A stretch of DNA of 64,000 nt from Streptomyces griseoincarnatus (GTDB lineage Bacteria > Actinomycetota > Actinomycetes > Streptomycetales > Streptomycetaceae), in NCBI GenBank assembly GCA_014649575.1, contig BMTH01000013.1, positions 124,001-188,000 of the forward strand, in the 5' to 3' direction. Position 1 is the first letter of the stretch. Each line of letters begins with the position of its first letter. A model generated the notes under the pieces. It saw nothing but the letters and a program-made list of their open reading frames with translations. It was not told where the DNA came from and did no database searches. The translations under genes were made by a program, and so were the position numbers. Shown here piece after piece: positions 23,140 through 32,433 of this stretch.

Positions 23140-25344
23140 CTACCGCGCCGCGTGCCCGAAGGCGACGCCCGCCGAGGGCAGTCCGCCCTTGCCCGGCTGG
23201 TAGGTGGTGGCCGGGGTGCTGGTCCCGTTCACCACGTTGGACATCGGCAGGGCGTGCAGGGCCCCGTAGGTGAGCGGCCCGTCGGGCATGCCGACGTACA
23301 GCTGGGTGCCGGTGAAGTGGATGCTGGAGCCGAGGCGCTGGTTGGCGCCCGGCGTGCCGGGGATGCCGCCCGCGTTGCCGGCCTCGAACCAGCGGTCGTT
23401 GGCGCCCGGGGAGCCCACCAGGGAGAACGTGGTGATGGCGCCGGCCTTCGCGGTGGTGCCGACGGCCTCGTCCGGGAGGCCCACGGCCAGCTTCAGGTTC
23501 GCCGCGGTGCTGACCGCGCGGGGCGCGGTGTTGACGGCGGTGAGGGCCGCGCCGAACCGGTCGCCGGCCTCGGAGGTGCCGCTGACGTCGTCGGTCGCGG
23601 TGCCCGAGTAGAAGCTGGGCGACTGGCTGTAGGTGCCGGCGGCGGTGATGCGGAAGCTCTGGGCCATGCCGGCGTCGGTCTTGTTCACGCCGTCGATGCT
23701 CAGGTCCTCGCCGGGTACGCCCACGACGAGGATCGACTCACCGGTGGCGCCGGCCGACGGGCGGTAGGGCACCAGGGCCAGGGCCGCGGCGAACTGGTCG
23801 CCCGGCTCGGCACCGCCGGAGACGGTGTCCAGGTCCTGGTCGAGTCCGAACAGCGGGGTGGGGTTGCCGGCGGTCAGCCGGTGCGAGAACACGGCGAGGT
23901 TGCCGGCGTCGGCGTCCGCCCCGATGGCCTCGTTGGGCGCGCCGACGGCGATGTGGAAGGCGTCGGCCGCGACGGTGGTGCCGAAGCGGTCACCGGCCTC
24001 CACGGCGCCCGGGACGTCGGGCTTGTCCTGGTGGAGCGAGACGTTGGTCGTGCCGTACAGGTAGAACGCCTGGCCGGCCTCGGCGACGCTGCCCAGCGCC
24101 TCGCCCGGCGCACCGGCCACGGCGAACGGAACGCCTTCGGCGGTGACGCCGGCGGCCACGGCGTGGCCGAGGCGGTCGCCCTTCTCGGACGCGGAGGCGC
24201 CGAGGGACCCGCCGCCGCTGCCCTGCTCGTAGTGGGTGGCCTTCTGCGTACCCGTGCCCATGCCGCCGGGGGCGCCGTGGAGGATGTCGACCATGCCCGC
24301 GTCGGCGGCGTCCCCGAGGTTCTCGCCGGGGGTGCCGACCACCAGGTCGGTGCAGCCGTCCTCGTCGAAGTCGGTGGTGTCGATGGCCTCGGCGAAGTAG
24401 TCGTTGGTCTCGGAGCCGCCGGGGACCCAGTCGAGGTCCTGGGTGATCTCGGCGGTGCCCTTGCCGCCGCCGTACACGATCCGCACGAGGCCGGCGTTGG
24501 TGTCGCCGCCGACGGTGGCCTTCGGGTCGGCGATCGCGATGTCCTCGACGCCGTCGCAGTTGAAGTCGGTGACGCGGGGGGCGCCGGCCACGGAGTCCAC
24601 CCAGGAGGCGAGGTCGTCGACGCGGGCGGCGATGCCGCCGGTGCCGGTCTGCTCCTCGTCGGTGCCCAGGCAGCCGCCCTGGTAGGAGCGGCTGGCGAGC
24701 GCGACCAGCTGGTGGGCGCCGCCGGTGGTGCGGACCATCGGGCCGCCCGTGTCGCCCATGCACGCGGCGACGCCGTCCTGGCCGGTGACGGTGGCGGTGG
24801 TGCCGTCGGCCGAGTCCACCGTGAAGGTGCCGGTGTGCAGGTTCAGCGGGGCCCACTCCGTCGCCGTGCGGCCGTAGCCGGCGAGCTTGAGCTGCTCGCC
24901 CGCGACGGGCGCGGAGGCGGCCAGGGCGACGGGGGCGACGCCGGTCACCGGACGGTTCAGCCGGGCCAGGACCACGTCACGGTCGGTGCGGGGCACCAGC
25001 TGGACGACCTGCCGGACGGCGCCGCCCGAGCCGGTGAGGTCGGCGCGGCCGATGGTCGCGGTGGTCTTCTTCGCGGGCTTGCCCGCGGGCACGGCGAGGC
25101 TCTGCGCCGGGTCGTCGGCGAAGCAGCTCGCGGCGGTGAGCAGCCACTCGGGGTCGACCAGGACTCCGGAGCAGCCGCGGTCGTGGTCGCCCACGATCAG
25201 CTGCGCGGCGTAGGCGTGGGTGGTGTCGCCGGAGGGGGCGGCGGGGCCGGTGACGGCGAGGGCGGGCGCGGCGGTCAGGACCAGGGCTCCCGTGGTCAGC
25301 GCGGCTCCCAGTACGGCGGGGCGCACGGGTCTGGTACGTCGCAT
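23140..25344 (-). CDS. Secreted trypsin-fold/FG-GAP repeat protein, catalytic residues altered
   Basis: A 734-residue protein with a signal peptide (cleavage after APALA, about 30). Residues 35-255 have a chymotrypsin-like fold: WLLTAASCF, DRDVVLAR (Asp123) and CMGDTGGPM. But the catalytic His is Ser73 (TAASC, not TAAHC) and the nucleophile position is Thr199 (GDTGG, not GDSGG), so ordinary protease activity is unlikely. Residues 260-735 hold FG-GAP repeats of an integrin-like propeller, with calcium-type loops DFNCDGVEDIAIADP and DFDEDGCTDLVVGTPGE and repeated AGDRFG phrases. Start at 25344 is chosen for AAGGA nine bases upstream. Probably an extracellular binding protein. Single gene. Confidence 0.85.
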   Translation of the reverse strand: MRRTRPVRPAVLGAALTTGALVLTAAPALAVTGPAAPSGDTTHAYAAQLIVGDHDRGCSGVLVDPEWLLTAASCFADDPAQSLAVPAGKPAKKTTATIGRADLTGSGGAVRQVVQLVPRTDRDVVLARLNRPVTGVAPVALAASAPVAGEQLKLAGYGRTATEWAPLNLHTGTFTVDSADGTTATVTGQDGVAACMGDTGGPMVRTTGGAHQLVALASRSYQGGCLGTDEEQTGTGGIAARVDDLASWVDSVAGAPRVTDFNCDGVEDIAIADPKATVGGDTNAGLVRIVYGGGKGTAEITQDLDWVPGGSETNDYFAEAIDTTDFDEDGCTDLVVGTPGENLGDAADAGMVDILHGAPGGMGTGTQKATHYEQGSGGGSLGASASEKGDRLGHAVAAGVTAEGVPFAVAGAPGEALGSVAEAGQAFYLYGTTNVSLHQDKPDVPGAVEAGDRFGTTVAADAFHIAVGAPNEAIGADADAGNLAVFSHRLTAGNPTPLFGLDQDLDTVSGGAEPGDQFAAALALVPYRPSAGATGESILVVGVPGEDLSIDGVNKTDAGMAQSFRITAAGTYSQSPSFYSGTATDDVSGTSEAGDRFGAALTAVNTAPRAVSTAANLKLAVGLPDEAVGTTAKAGAITTFSLVGSPGANDRWFEAGNAGGIPGTPGANQRLGSSIHFTGTQLYVGMPDGPLTYGALHALPMSNVVNGTSTPATTYQPGKGGLPSAGVAFGHAAR

Positions 25345-25505
25345 GAGGTTCATTCCTTGGGGGTGGATCCGGCAGGGGTCGGCGGGTGCGCCACGCGAGC
25401 GCACCGGGTTCGGCGGATCACCGCTTCTGCGTGCGTCCGCCCACGTCTCACTCCGGTCCCGGGCGGGACGGGTGTCGGTGCGTGCTCCGGTGGCGTCCGG
25501 CGGGA

Positions 25506-26012
25506 TTACGCGCTGGTACGGATTTCGACGAGGATGTGGCTCCGGCCGCTCGGGTCGATGGACTCACCGACGGGCTCGAACGAGTTCTCCGGCACGGTCA
25601 CTTCCTGCACCGCCTCGTCCGGGGCCCGGAGGGTCAGGTCGGCGTCCACACCCGCGGCGCCCTTCACCCCGTAGACGGACGGGATCTCGAGGCTGAGATA
25701 GCCGGAGGTCCCGGTGACGCTGAAGCAGACCATCTGGGTGGCGCGCGTGTACACCTCCAGCAGCCCGGTCCGGCTGCCGCAGGTCGCGAGGGTGATGTGA
25801 CCGTCACCCCGCTTGAGCACGATGCCCAGCTCGTCCTTGATCTTGTCGGCCTGCGGGTAGTTGTAGTCCTCCACCGCGTAACCGGGTTCTTCGCCGGCGA
25901 CTGAGGCGGCGGCCGACGCGTCGTGCGATCCGGTGAGCCCGGTGGCGATCACGGTCGCCACACAGGCGGCGGCAGCCGCACCGGTGGCGATGATCCTTCG
26001 TGCGAGGTTCAC
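25506..26012 (-). CDS. Small secreted protein, 168 residues
   Basis: The GTG at 26012 has AGGGGGGAC four bases upstream. The product opens with a signal peptide (ARRIIATGAAAAACVATVIA ... ASA), then a compact domain with two cysteines (TLATCGSRTGLLEVYTR and QMVCFSVTG) that may form a disulfide, several beta strands, and ends SGRSHILVEIRTSA. Family not recognised. It lies between two large exported proteins, so a role outside the cell is likely; nothing more can be said. Confidence 0.7.
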   Translation of the reverse strand: MNLARRIIATGAAAAACVATVIATGLTGSHDASAAASVAGEEPGYAVEDYNYPQADKIKDELGIVLKRGDGHITLATCGSRTGLLEVYTRATQMVCFSVTGTSGYLSLEIPSVYGVKGAAGVDADLTLRAPDEAVQEVTVPENSFEPVGESIDPSGRSHILVEIRTSA

Positions 26013-26413
26013 GCAAGTCCCCCCTGCGCATCGTGAGTTACTCCGTACGGCCCGGCAGGTGGTTCTCACCGCGGCGGGTCCGGACGGAAGAGCGGCCGAA
26101 TTCAAACACAAGTTCGGCTCGCTCGCACGCACAAAGTGGCTCATTCACTGCCAAATGGCCTGAACGCAGCGTGTGCGTCTTCTCACTGGATCGTTCCAAC
26201 CACAACCAGTGGCTCAAACCTCACTCCTTGCGTACTCTCACGTCCGCTCACTTCCGCACTTCCTCCCGCCCTTTGTCGCGTGCTGCCCACAACTTGCTTG
26301 CCAGACAAGCCGGTTGGGGTGCGCGTGTGCCGCTTTGACGAATCCCGACCGCGACCGACGGCCGTTCACCACGCGGTGTCGAGCCGCCTGTTGCCGACCA
26401 GACGGATGGACTC
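26013..26413. other. Divergent intergenic region upstream of the ALF-repeat gene
   Basis: 400 bp with lower GC content than its surroundings, between the start of the small secreted protein gene and that of the ALF-repeat gene. It must hold both promoters. No clear palindrome, small gene or RNA was seen. The GTG at 26414 is preceded by GGATGGA. Confidence 0.5.
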
Positions 26414-29400
26414 GTGAACACCACTTTCTGGAGCAGACGCCGGTTCCTGACCGTCGCTGCCGCCACCACGGCAGCCACGTCGATCCCGTTCGCCACGACC
26501 GCCCAGGTCTACGCCGCCACCGCGGCCACAGGCGACACGCCCAGCCTCCCCTCGCTGCCGGACACCCCCCGCGGCAAGGCCGTCTCCGCGTGGAAGGCGG
26601 GCGGCAAGGCAGTGAGGAGCGCGGCGGCGGCCGCGCTCACCGGCACTCAGGCCGACGTCGAGCAGTTCGTCGCCACGGGGCTCGCCTCCGCGGTCGCCGA
26701 GGACAACCGCGTCGCCCTCTTCAAGGCCCTCGCCGGCTCCGGCAAGGGTGTCGCACGCGACATCTCCGCCGCGCTGACGGCGGGGGACGAGGCGATCGCC
26801 GCCTTCCTCGCCGGCGGGTACGAGGCGTCGCAGCTGGAGGATCTCCGCGTCCTCACCTTCACGCTGATGGGCCAGGGCGGCACGAGCGTGAAGGCCGCCG
26901 CGAGCAAGGCGCTCGACGACGGCTCCCTCGACGCGCTGATGAAGTTCGTCACCGAGACGCAGTTCACCGCACGCTTCGAGGACGAGCGGGCGGAGGTCTT
27001 CAAGGTGCTGGCCACCGCCTCACCTCAGGTGAAGACGTCCGCGCAGCGCGCCCTGGAGGAGGGCACGGCGGGCGCCATCGGCTGGTTCCTGGAGACCGAG
27101 CAGCACATCGCCCGCGCCCGTGACCAGGAGAAGGCGACCATCGACCAGCTCGTCGCCATCGTCGAGCGCGAGGGCAACCGCGCCCATCTGACGATGGAGC
27201 AGGCGGTGGCCGAGTCGGAGAAGGCGCAGACCGCCGCCGCCAAGGCGAAGGCCGCCGCGCTGGAGGCCGCGGAAGAGGCCCAGGCGGCGCAGAACGACGT
27301 GAAGAAGGCCGGCAGCGCCGCCCGCAAGGCGGCCGGTGCGGCGAAGGGAGCCGCGCAGGCGGCCCGTACCGCCATCTCCGCCTCCAACGCCGCCCAGACG
27401 GCGGCGCGTCGGGCCGCCTGGGCCGCGAACGCGGCCGCCGCCGCGGCCGCGACCGCCGCGCGTGCCGCCTCGAACGCCTACCGGTCCGCCATCGCGGCGT
27501 CCGCGGACGCCTCCCAGGCGCAGGCCGCGAAGGACGCCGCCGTCAGCGCCCGTAACGCCGCGAAGAAGGCGCGTACCGCCGCGGCCGCCGCGGACCACGC
27601 CTCGACGGCCGCGGCGCAGGCCTCCTCGGCCGGCTCCGCCGCGGCCTCGGCGGCCCGCAACGCCGCCTCCGCCGCGAACTCCGCCGCCACCGCGGCCACC
27701 GCCGCCGGAGTGGCGCAGTCGGAGGCCGCAGCGGCCCGCGCCGCGGCCGCCGAGGCGGACGCGCAGGCCGCACGGGCCACCCGTGCGGCGTCCACCGCCC
27801 AGTCCCTGGCCGCCACCGCGGCGAGCGCGGCCAGGACCGCCCGGAACGCGGCCAACTCCGCAGCGGACCACGCGGAGAAGGCGGCGGACGCGGCGGAGGA
27901 GGCGGCCAAGCACGCGGGGGAGGCCGTCGACCACGCCAACCGCTCCACCCAGTTCGCCGCCCAGGCCAAGGAAGCCGCCGACGCGGCGACGGCCGCGGTC
28001 CGTGAGGCGATGGAGGTCGAGCAGGAGGCGCGGGAGGCCGAACAGACGAAGATCGAGGAACACACCCTCCAGGGACGGGACGAGGCCCGCCGTCTCAAGG
28101 CAATCGAGGAAGAGGACCTCGAGGCCGCCCGCAACCAGCTCACCCAGCAGCAGGCGCTGGACTCGGCCACCAAGGACCTCATCGTGGAGGCCGAGCGGGC
28201 GCTCCGGGAGGGGGACGAGCAGACCGCTGTCGTCGCCGGCCGCAAGGCGTGCCTCAACCTGCTGTCGTCGCACGGCACCTGGACGCGCGAGGCCGCGGAG
28301 TTCGCCCTCTCCGGCGACGACCAGGCGGTCCTGGCCTGGGTCGACACCGACCGGGTCATCGCCCAGAACCAGGACGACCGGGAGACCGTTCTCTACATCG
28401 CGCGGATCTCCACCCCCGATGTGGCCGAGGCCGCGCAGAGGGCCCTGGAGTCCGCCGACCCCGGCGCCGTCGCCGCGTTCCTCAACGGGGGGATGATCGA
28501 GGCGGCGAAGACCGACAACTCGGTCGCGGTGTTCCGGGTCCTCGGGAAGAACCCGGGCAAGGCGGTCAAGGAGGCCGCCACCGCCGCGCTCAGCGACGGG
28601 TCCGCCAAGGCGCTCCACGAGTTCTTCGCCACCAAGTACCCGGCGGCGCAGAACGAGGACGACCGTGTCGCCGTCTTCACCGTCCTGGCGACCGCCGGGC
28701 CCTACACGAAGATGGCCGCGAACGTGGCCCTGGAGGGGCCGGAGTGGATGCTCCGGGACTTCCTCACCACCGTCCACCCCCGCATGGTGCAGCTCGACGC
28801 GGACGCCGCCGCCCACATCGCCGCCGTCCGCGCGTCCCTCGCCCACGCCGCGAAGATCGCGCAGGACGCCCAGACGGACGCCGCCCACGCGTCCAAGGCC
28901 GCGGCGGACGCGCGGAAGGCGGCCGACGAGGCGGTCAAGTGGGCCGACGCCGCCAAGAAGTCGGCGGCACAGGCGGCCGAGTACGCCCAGGAGGCGGACG
29001 CGTACGCGGACGCCGCGGAGCAGTCCGCGAAGGACGCCTCGGCGTCCGCCGCGACGGCGAAGGCGGCCGCCCTGGCCGCGCGCTCGGCGTCCCGTCGGGC
29101 CAACTACTCCGCCAACCAGGCTACGGCGTCCGCGAGTTCGGCCGTCCAGTCGGCCCTCGCGGCACAGGCGTCCGCGTCCGCCGCCCAGGCGTCGGCCGTC
29201 GCGGCGGGCAAGGACGCGAGGGAGGCGGCGCAGGCGGCCTCCGAGGCGCGCGCGATCGCCGTCGCGAAGCGGAAGGCGGAGCTGGCGGCCGCGGCCAGGA
29301 AGGCGGCGGAGGAGGCCCGCAGCAACAAGCAGAACGGTGTGGACCCCTCCGACACCGCCGACCACGACAAGGTGGAGAAGCCTGGCACCTTCCTCGGCGG

Positions 29401-29851
29401 CACCAAGGAGGACTGGCAGGAGGTCGCCAACGTCCTGTCGGCCGTGTCCACCATCTCGGGCGGCATCGCGGCCGCCTCCCTGCTGATCCCCCCGCCCCTG
29501 GGCGAGGTGATCGCGGGAACCGCGGGCACGATATCCCTCGTCAGCGGTGTGGCGGCCGCCGTCATCACCGGGTTCACCGACGGGTGGACCTCGAACGCGT
29601 TCCTCTCCTCCTCCGCCGGCGTCGCCATCAGCGTCCTCACCGGCGGTATCCCGCTCACCAAGTTCGGCGGGGTGTCGGGCGTCATCAAGTGGGGGACCAA
29701 CGGCCTTCGTTCCGCCCCCGTCATCGCCGCCCGGCTCCAGCAGGAGCTGATCTCCCCGGCGGTCGGGGTCTTCACCACCAAGTGGGACCAGGCCACGGAC
29801 ACGGTCAGCGACACCGTGAGCGACGCGTGGGACGCCCTCACGCCCTGGTAA
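26414..29851 (+). CDS. Tat-exported ALF-repeat protein with long alanine-rich coiled coils
   Basis: A 1145-residue protein. A twin-arginine signal (SRRRFLTVAAATTAATSIPF) is cut near residue 34. ALF repeats (actinobacterial repeats with phrases like D-x-R-x-x-LF and AL-x-G) fill about 55-250 and again 560-790. Two Ala-rich coiled coils, with more than half of the residues alanine, occupy 254-549 and 799-976. The C-terminus (977-1145) is different: hydrophobic and Gly-rich (VSTISGGIAAASLLIPPPLG, then ISVLTGGIPLTKFGG), with no cysteine. Proteins of this build in Streptomyces resemble polymorphic toxins: long exported stalk, variable C-terminal end. A membrane-active tip is a possibility. A small membrane protein gene follows 83 bp later. 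Confidence 0.8.
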   Translation: MNTTFWSRRRFLTVAAATTAATSIPFATTAQVYAATAATGDTPSLPSLPDTPRGKAVSAWKAGGKAVRSAAAAALTGTQADVEQFVATGLASAVAEDNRVALFKALAGSGKGVARDISAALTAGDEAIAAFLAGGYEASQLEDLRVLTFTLMGQGGTSVKAAASKALDDGSLDALMKFVTETQFTARFEDERAEVFKVLATASPQVKTSAQRALEEGTAGAIGWFLETEQHIARARDQEKATIDQLVAIVEREGNRAHLTMEQAVAESEKAQTAAAKAKAAALEAAEEAQAAQNDVKKAGSAARKAAGAAKGAAQAARTAISASNAAQTAARRAAWAANAAAAAAATAARAASNAYRSAIAASADASQAQAAKDAAVSARNAAKKARTAAAAADHASTAAAQASSAGSAAASAARNAASAANSAATAATAAGVAQSEAAAARAAAAEADAQAARATRAASTAQSLAATAASAARTARNAANSAADHAEKAADAAEEAAKHAGEAVDHANRSTQFAAQAKEAADAATAAVREAMEVEQEAREAEQTKIEEHTLQGRDEARRLKAIEEEDLEAARNQLTQQQALDSATKDLIVEAERALREGDEQTAVVAGRKACLNLLSSHGTWTREAAEFALSGDDQAVLAWVDTDRVIAQNQDDRETVLYIARISTPDVAEAAQRALESADPGAVAAFLNGGMIEAAKTDNSVAVFRVLGKNPGKAVKEAATAALSDGSAKALHEFFATKYPAAQNEDDRVAVFTVLATAGPYTKMAANVALEGPEWMLRDFLTTVHPRMVQLDADAAAHIAAVRASLAHAAKIAQDAQTDAAHASKAAADARKAADEAVKWADAAKKSAAQAAEYAQEADAYADAAEQSAKDASASAATAKAAALAARSASRRANYSANQATASASSAVQSALAAQASASAAQASAVAAGKDAREAAQAASEARAIAVAKRKAELAAAARKAAEEARSNKQNGVDPSDTADHDKVEKPGTFLGGTKEDWQEVANVLSAVSTISGGIAAASLLIPPPLGEVIAGTAGTISLVSGVAAAVITGFTDGWTSNAFLSSSAGVAISVLTGGIPLTKFGGVSGVIKWGTNGLRSAPVIAARLQQELISPAVGVFTTKWDQATDTVSDTVSDAWDALTPW

Positions 29852-29934
29852 GGGGGAACGGATGGGTTCCGGGGCGGATCACGAGTACGTTCACCGCAGG
29901 CATACCGCGATCCGCTCCGGAAGGACCCACACCC

Positions 29935-30324
29935 TTGTTCCTGTCCCTGCCCACCTACGTCTGGATCCTCGTCGCACTTGCGGTCACTCCGCTCCACACC
30001 GCCCTGATGCGCCGGTCCATGCCGACGCCGAAGGGGAAGAGGAGCGTGTCGTTCATCCCGCTCGTCCTGGGGCCCGTCCTGCTCCTGAGCGCCCTGGGGG
30101 AGAAGTGGTCCCTGCCGGAGGCGCTCTACTTCTACACCGCGAGTCTCCTGATGCTGCTCGTCATGATCGTCCCGGTGAGCAAGCGGGTCGCCGCCGACAT
30201 CCTGCGGCAGGAACAGCATCCGGAGATCCAGGTCAAGCTGCACACCCCCTCGGCGGTGTGGATCTTCTGCTCCCTGATCGTTTCCCTGGCCGTCGTGGTC
30301 GGTGTGTGGGCGGCCAACACCTGA
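29935..30324 (+). CDS. Small four-helix membrane protein, possible immunity protein
   Basis: A 129-residue protein from a TTG start at 29935 (GGAAGGA nine bases upstream). Four hydrophobic segments are seen: LPTYVWILVALAVTPLHT, SFIPLVLGPVLLLSALG, ALYFYTASLLMLLVMIV and AVWIFCSLIVSLAVVVGVW. Family not recognised. It lies 83 bp after the ALF-repeat gene, on the same strand and before a strong terminator, so the two are probably one unit. Toxin/immunity pairs have this arrangement; membrane location would suit a membrane-acting toxin tip. This is inference from position. Confidence 0.55.
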   Translation: MFLSLPTYVWILVALAVTPLHTALMRRSMPTPKGKRSVSFIPLVLGPVLLLSALGEKWSLPEALYFYTASLLMLLVMIVPVSKRVAADILRQEQHPEIQVKLHTPSAVWIFCSLIVSLAVVVGVWAANT

Positions 30325-30360
30325 GTCCTGGGCGGGCCACGACGAGGTGCCTCATGCCCG

Positions 30361-30394
30361 AAGGGGCGCCCGGTGGGATCACCGGGCGCCCCTT
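30361..30394. terminator. Strong bidirectional terminator
   Basis: An exact 15-bp stem: AAGGGGCGCCCGGTG (30361-30375), loop GGAT, CACCGGGCGCCCCTT (30380-30394). It ends the ALF-repeat unit and, on the other strand, lysS. Confidence 0.8.
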
Positions 30395-30411
30395 CGTCGT
30401 GGGTGTGCGTG

Positions 30412-32178
30412 CTACGCGCCGAGCAGATGCCGCACCCTGTCCTGCCCCACCGCCAGCAGCAGGGTCGGCAGGCGCGGGCCCGTGTCGCGGCTGACCAGGA
30501 GCTGGTAGAGGAGCGCGAAGAAGGACCGCTGGGCGGTCTTGATCTCCGCGGGGAGCTCCTTGGGCGTGGCGTCGGCGGAGAAGCCCGCCTGGACCTTCGG
30601 GACGCCGTAGACGAGGTGGGTCAGGCCGTCCAGGGACCAGTTGCCGGCGAGGCCGTCGAGCAGCAGCCGCAGGGACTCCCGCCCCTGCTCGTCCAGGGAC
30701 TTCAGCAGCTCCGTGTCGGGCTCGTCGCGGACGATGGTGCGCTGGTCGGCGGGGACGTGGGTGTTGATCCACGCCTCGGCCTTGTCGTAGCGCGGGCGGG
30801 CCTCGTCGAGGGAGGCCAGCGGGTTCGCCGGGTCGAGGTCGCTGAGGATGCGCAGCGCCTGGTCCTCGTGGCCGGCGGTGATGTCGGCCACCGAGGCCAG
30901 CGTGCGGTACGGCAGCGGCCGGGGCGTGCGCGGCAGCTCACCGCTCGCCGTGCGCACCGCGCGGGAGTGCGCGGCGACGTCGGCGGGCAGCGCGGAGCCG
31001 TCGGCGACCTTGGCCTCGAGGCGGTCCCACTCGTCGTAGAGACGCTGGATCTCCTGGTCGAAGGCGACCTTGAAGGACTGGTTCGGGCGGCGGCGCGCGT
31101 ACAGCCAGCGCAGCAGCTGCGGCTCCATGATCTTCAGGGCGTCCGCCGGGGTGGGCACCCCGCCCTTGGACGACGACATCTTCGCCATGCCGCTGATGCC
31201 GACGAACGCGTACATCGGTCCGATCGGCTGCTCGCCGCCGAAGATCCCGACGATCTGCCCGCCGACCTGGAACGACGAGCCGGGCGAGGAGTGGTCCACG
31301 CCGCTGGGCTCGAAGATCACGCCTTCGTAGGCCCAGCGCATCGGCCAGTCGACCTTCCAGACCAGCTTGCCGCGGTTGAACTCGTTCAGCCGGACCGTCT
31401 CCGAGAAGCCGCACGAGGTGCAGGAGTAGGTCAGCTCGGTGGAGTCGTCGTCGTACGACGTGACGGTGGTGAGGTCCTTCTCGCAGTTGCCGCAGTACGG
31501 CTTGTACGGGAAGTACCCGGCCGAGCCGGAGCTGCCGTCGTCCTCGGCGGCGGCGCCGGAGCCCTCGGCGGCCTCCAGTTCCGCCTCGTCCACCGGCTTC
31601 TGCTGCTGCTTCTTCGCCGGGGCCTTCTTGGTGCGGTACTGCGCGAGGATCGCGTCGATGTCCCCGCGGTGCTTCATGGCGTGCAGGATCTGCTCGCGGT
31701 AGACGCCTGAGGTGTACTGCTCCGTCTGGCTGATCCCGTCGAACTCCACGCCCAGCTCGGCCAGCGACTCGACCATGGCGGCCTTGAAGTGCTCGGCCCA
31801 GTTCGGGTACGGGGAGCCCTTCGGGGCCGGGACCGAGGTGAGGGGCTTGCCGATGTGCTCGGCCCAGGTCTCGTCCACGCCGGGGACGCCGGCCGGCACC
31901 TTGCGGTAGCGGTCGTAGTCGTCCCAGGAGATCAGGTGGCGCACCTGGTACCCGCGGCGGCGGATCTCGTCGGCGACCAGGTGCGGGGTCATGACCTCGC
32001 GCAGGTTGCCCAGGTGGATGGGACCGGAGGGGGACAGCCCGGACGCGACGACGACGACCGGCGCGGCAGCGCCTGATGTTTTCGCGCCCGGGGCCCGACG
32101 CTCCGACTCCTCGATGACCTCATCCGCGAAACGGGAGACCCAGTCGGTGGTCTCGGTGCTCTGAGCCACGATCGGCAC
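30412..32178 (-). CDS. lysS: Lysyl-tRNA synthetase, class I
   Basis: A 588-residue class I lysyl-tRNA synthetase, charging tRNA-Lys with lysine. The HIGH-type motif is PIHLGN in SGLSPSGPIHLGNLREVM, and the second signature is KMSSSKGG. A zinc ribbon is formed by CGNC and CTSC (about residues 245-275). An Ala/Glu/Lys-rich linker (KKAPAKKQQQKPVDEAELEA) precedes it. Class I LysRS is the archaeal type but is usual in Streptomyces. The GTG at 32178 gives MPIVAQSTETTDW, as I remember for S. coelicolor. Divergent from argS, with 255 bp between. Confidence 0.95.
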   Translation of the reverse strand: MPIVAQSTETTDWVSRFADEVIEESERRAPGAKTSGAAAPVVVVASGLSPSGPIHLGNLREVMTPHLVADEIRRRGYQVRHLISWDDYDRYRKVPAGVPGVDETWAEHIGKPLTSVPAPKGSPYPNWAEHFKAAMVESLAELGVEFDGISQTEQYTSGVYREQILHAMKHRGDIDAILAQYRTKKAPAKKQQQKPVDEAELEAAEGSGAAAEDDGSSGSAGYFPYKPYCGNCEKDLTTVTSYDDDSTELTYSCTSCGFSETVRLNEFNRGKLVWKVDWPMRWAYEGVIFEPSGVDHSSPGSSFQVGGQIVGIFGGEQPIGPMYAFVGISGMAKMSSSKGGVPTPADALKIMEPQLLRWLYARRRPNQSFKVAFDQEIQRLYDEWDRLEAKVADGSALPADVAAHSRAVRTASGELPRTPRPLPYRTLASVADITAGHEDQALRILSDLDPANPLASLDEARPRYDKAEAWINTHVPADQRTIVRDEPDTELLKSLDEQGRESLRLLLDGLAGNWSLDGLTHLVYGVPKVQAGFSADATPKELPAEIKTAQRSFFALLYQLLVSRDTGPRLPTLLLAVGQDRVRHLLGA

Positions 32179-32433
32179 GTCCTTCTTTCTGCTCGGGCAG
32201 CCGGTACGGTCGCACGGCTGACCGTGCCATTCTCCCAGCTCCCCCGGCCACCGCGAAAACGCCTTTTCACCGGCCCGGGCGGGGGCCCGGGTGCGGCTCG
32301 GGCCCGCCCCGGACCCGGCCCGGGAGAGCCCGCGGGAGGCCGCCGGCGCCCCCGCACACGGGAAAACCGCTTTACCCCCCGTGGGATACTGACCGTGTCT
32401 ATCTGAACCCACGAGGAGAACGGCACCCACTCC

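Noticed and set aside
23125-25674. Plus-strand frame of about 850 codons rich in Gly and Ala
   Set aside because: Antisense to the FG-GAP protein, whose signal peptide and repeats are unmistakable.
27020-29365. Minus-strand Gly/Arg/Leu-rich frame
   Set aside because: Mirror of the Ala-rich coiled coils of the ALF-repeat gene; no start signals.
26414-29851. Idea that the Ala-rich repeats are a CRISPR or other DNA repeat array
   Set aside because: The repeats are at protein level, with variable DNA sequence and no spacers.
32179-32433. Possible T-box or other riboswitch upstream of the tRNA synthetase genes
   Set aside because: No T-box sequence or specifier hairpin was seen on either strand.
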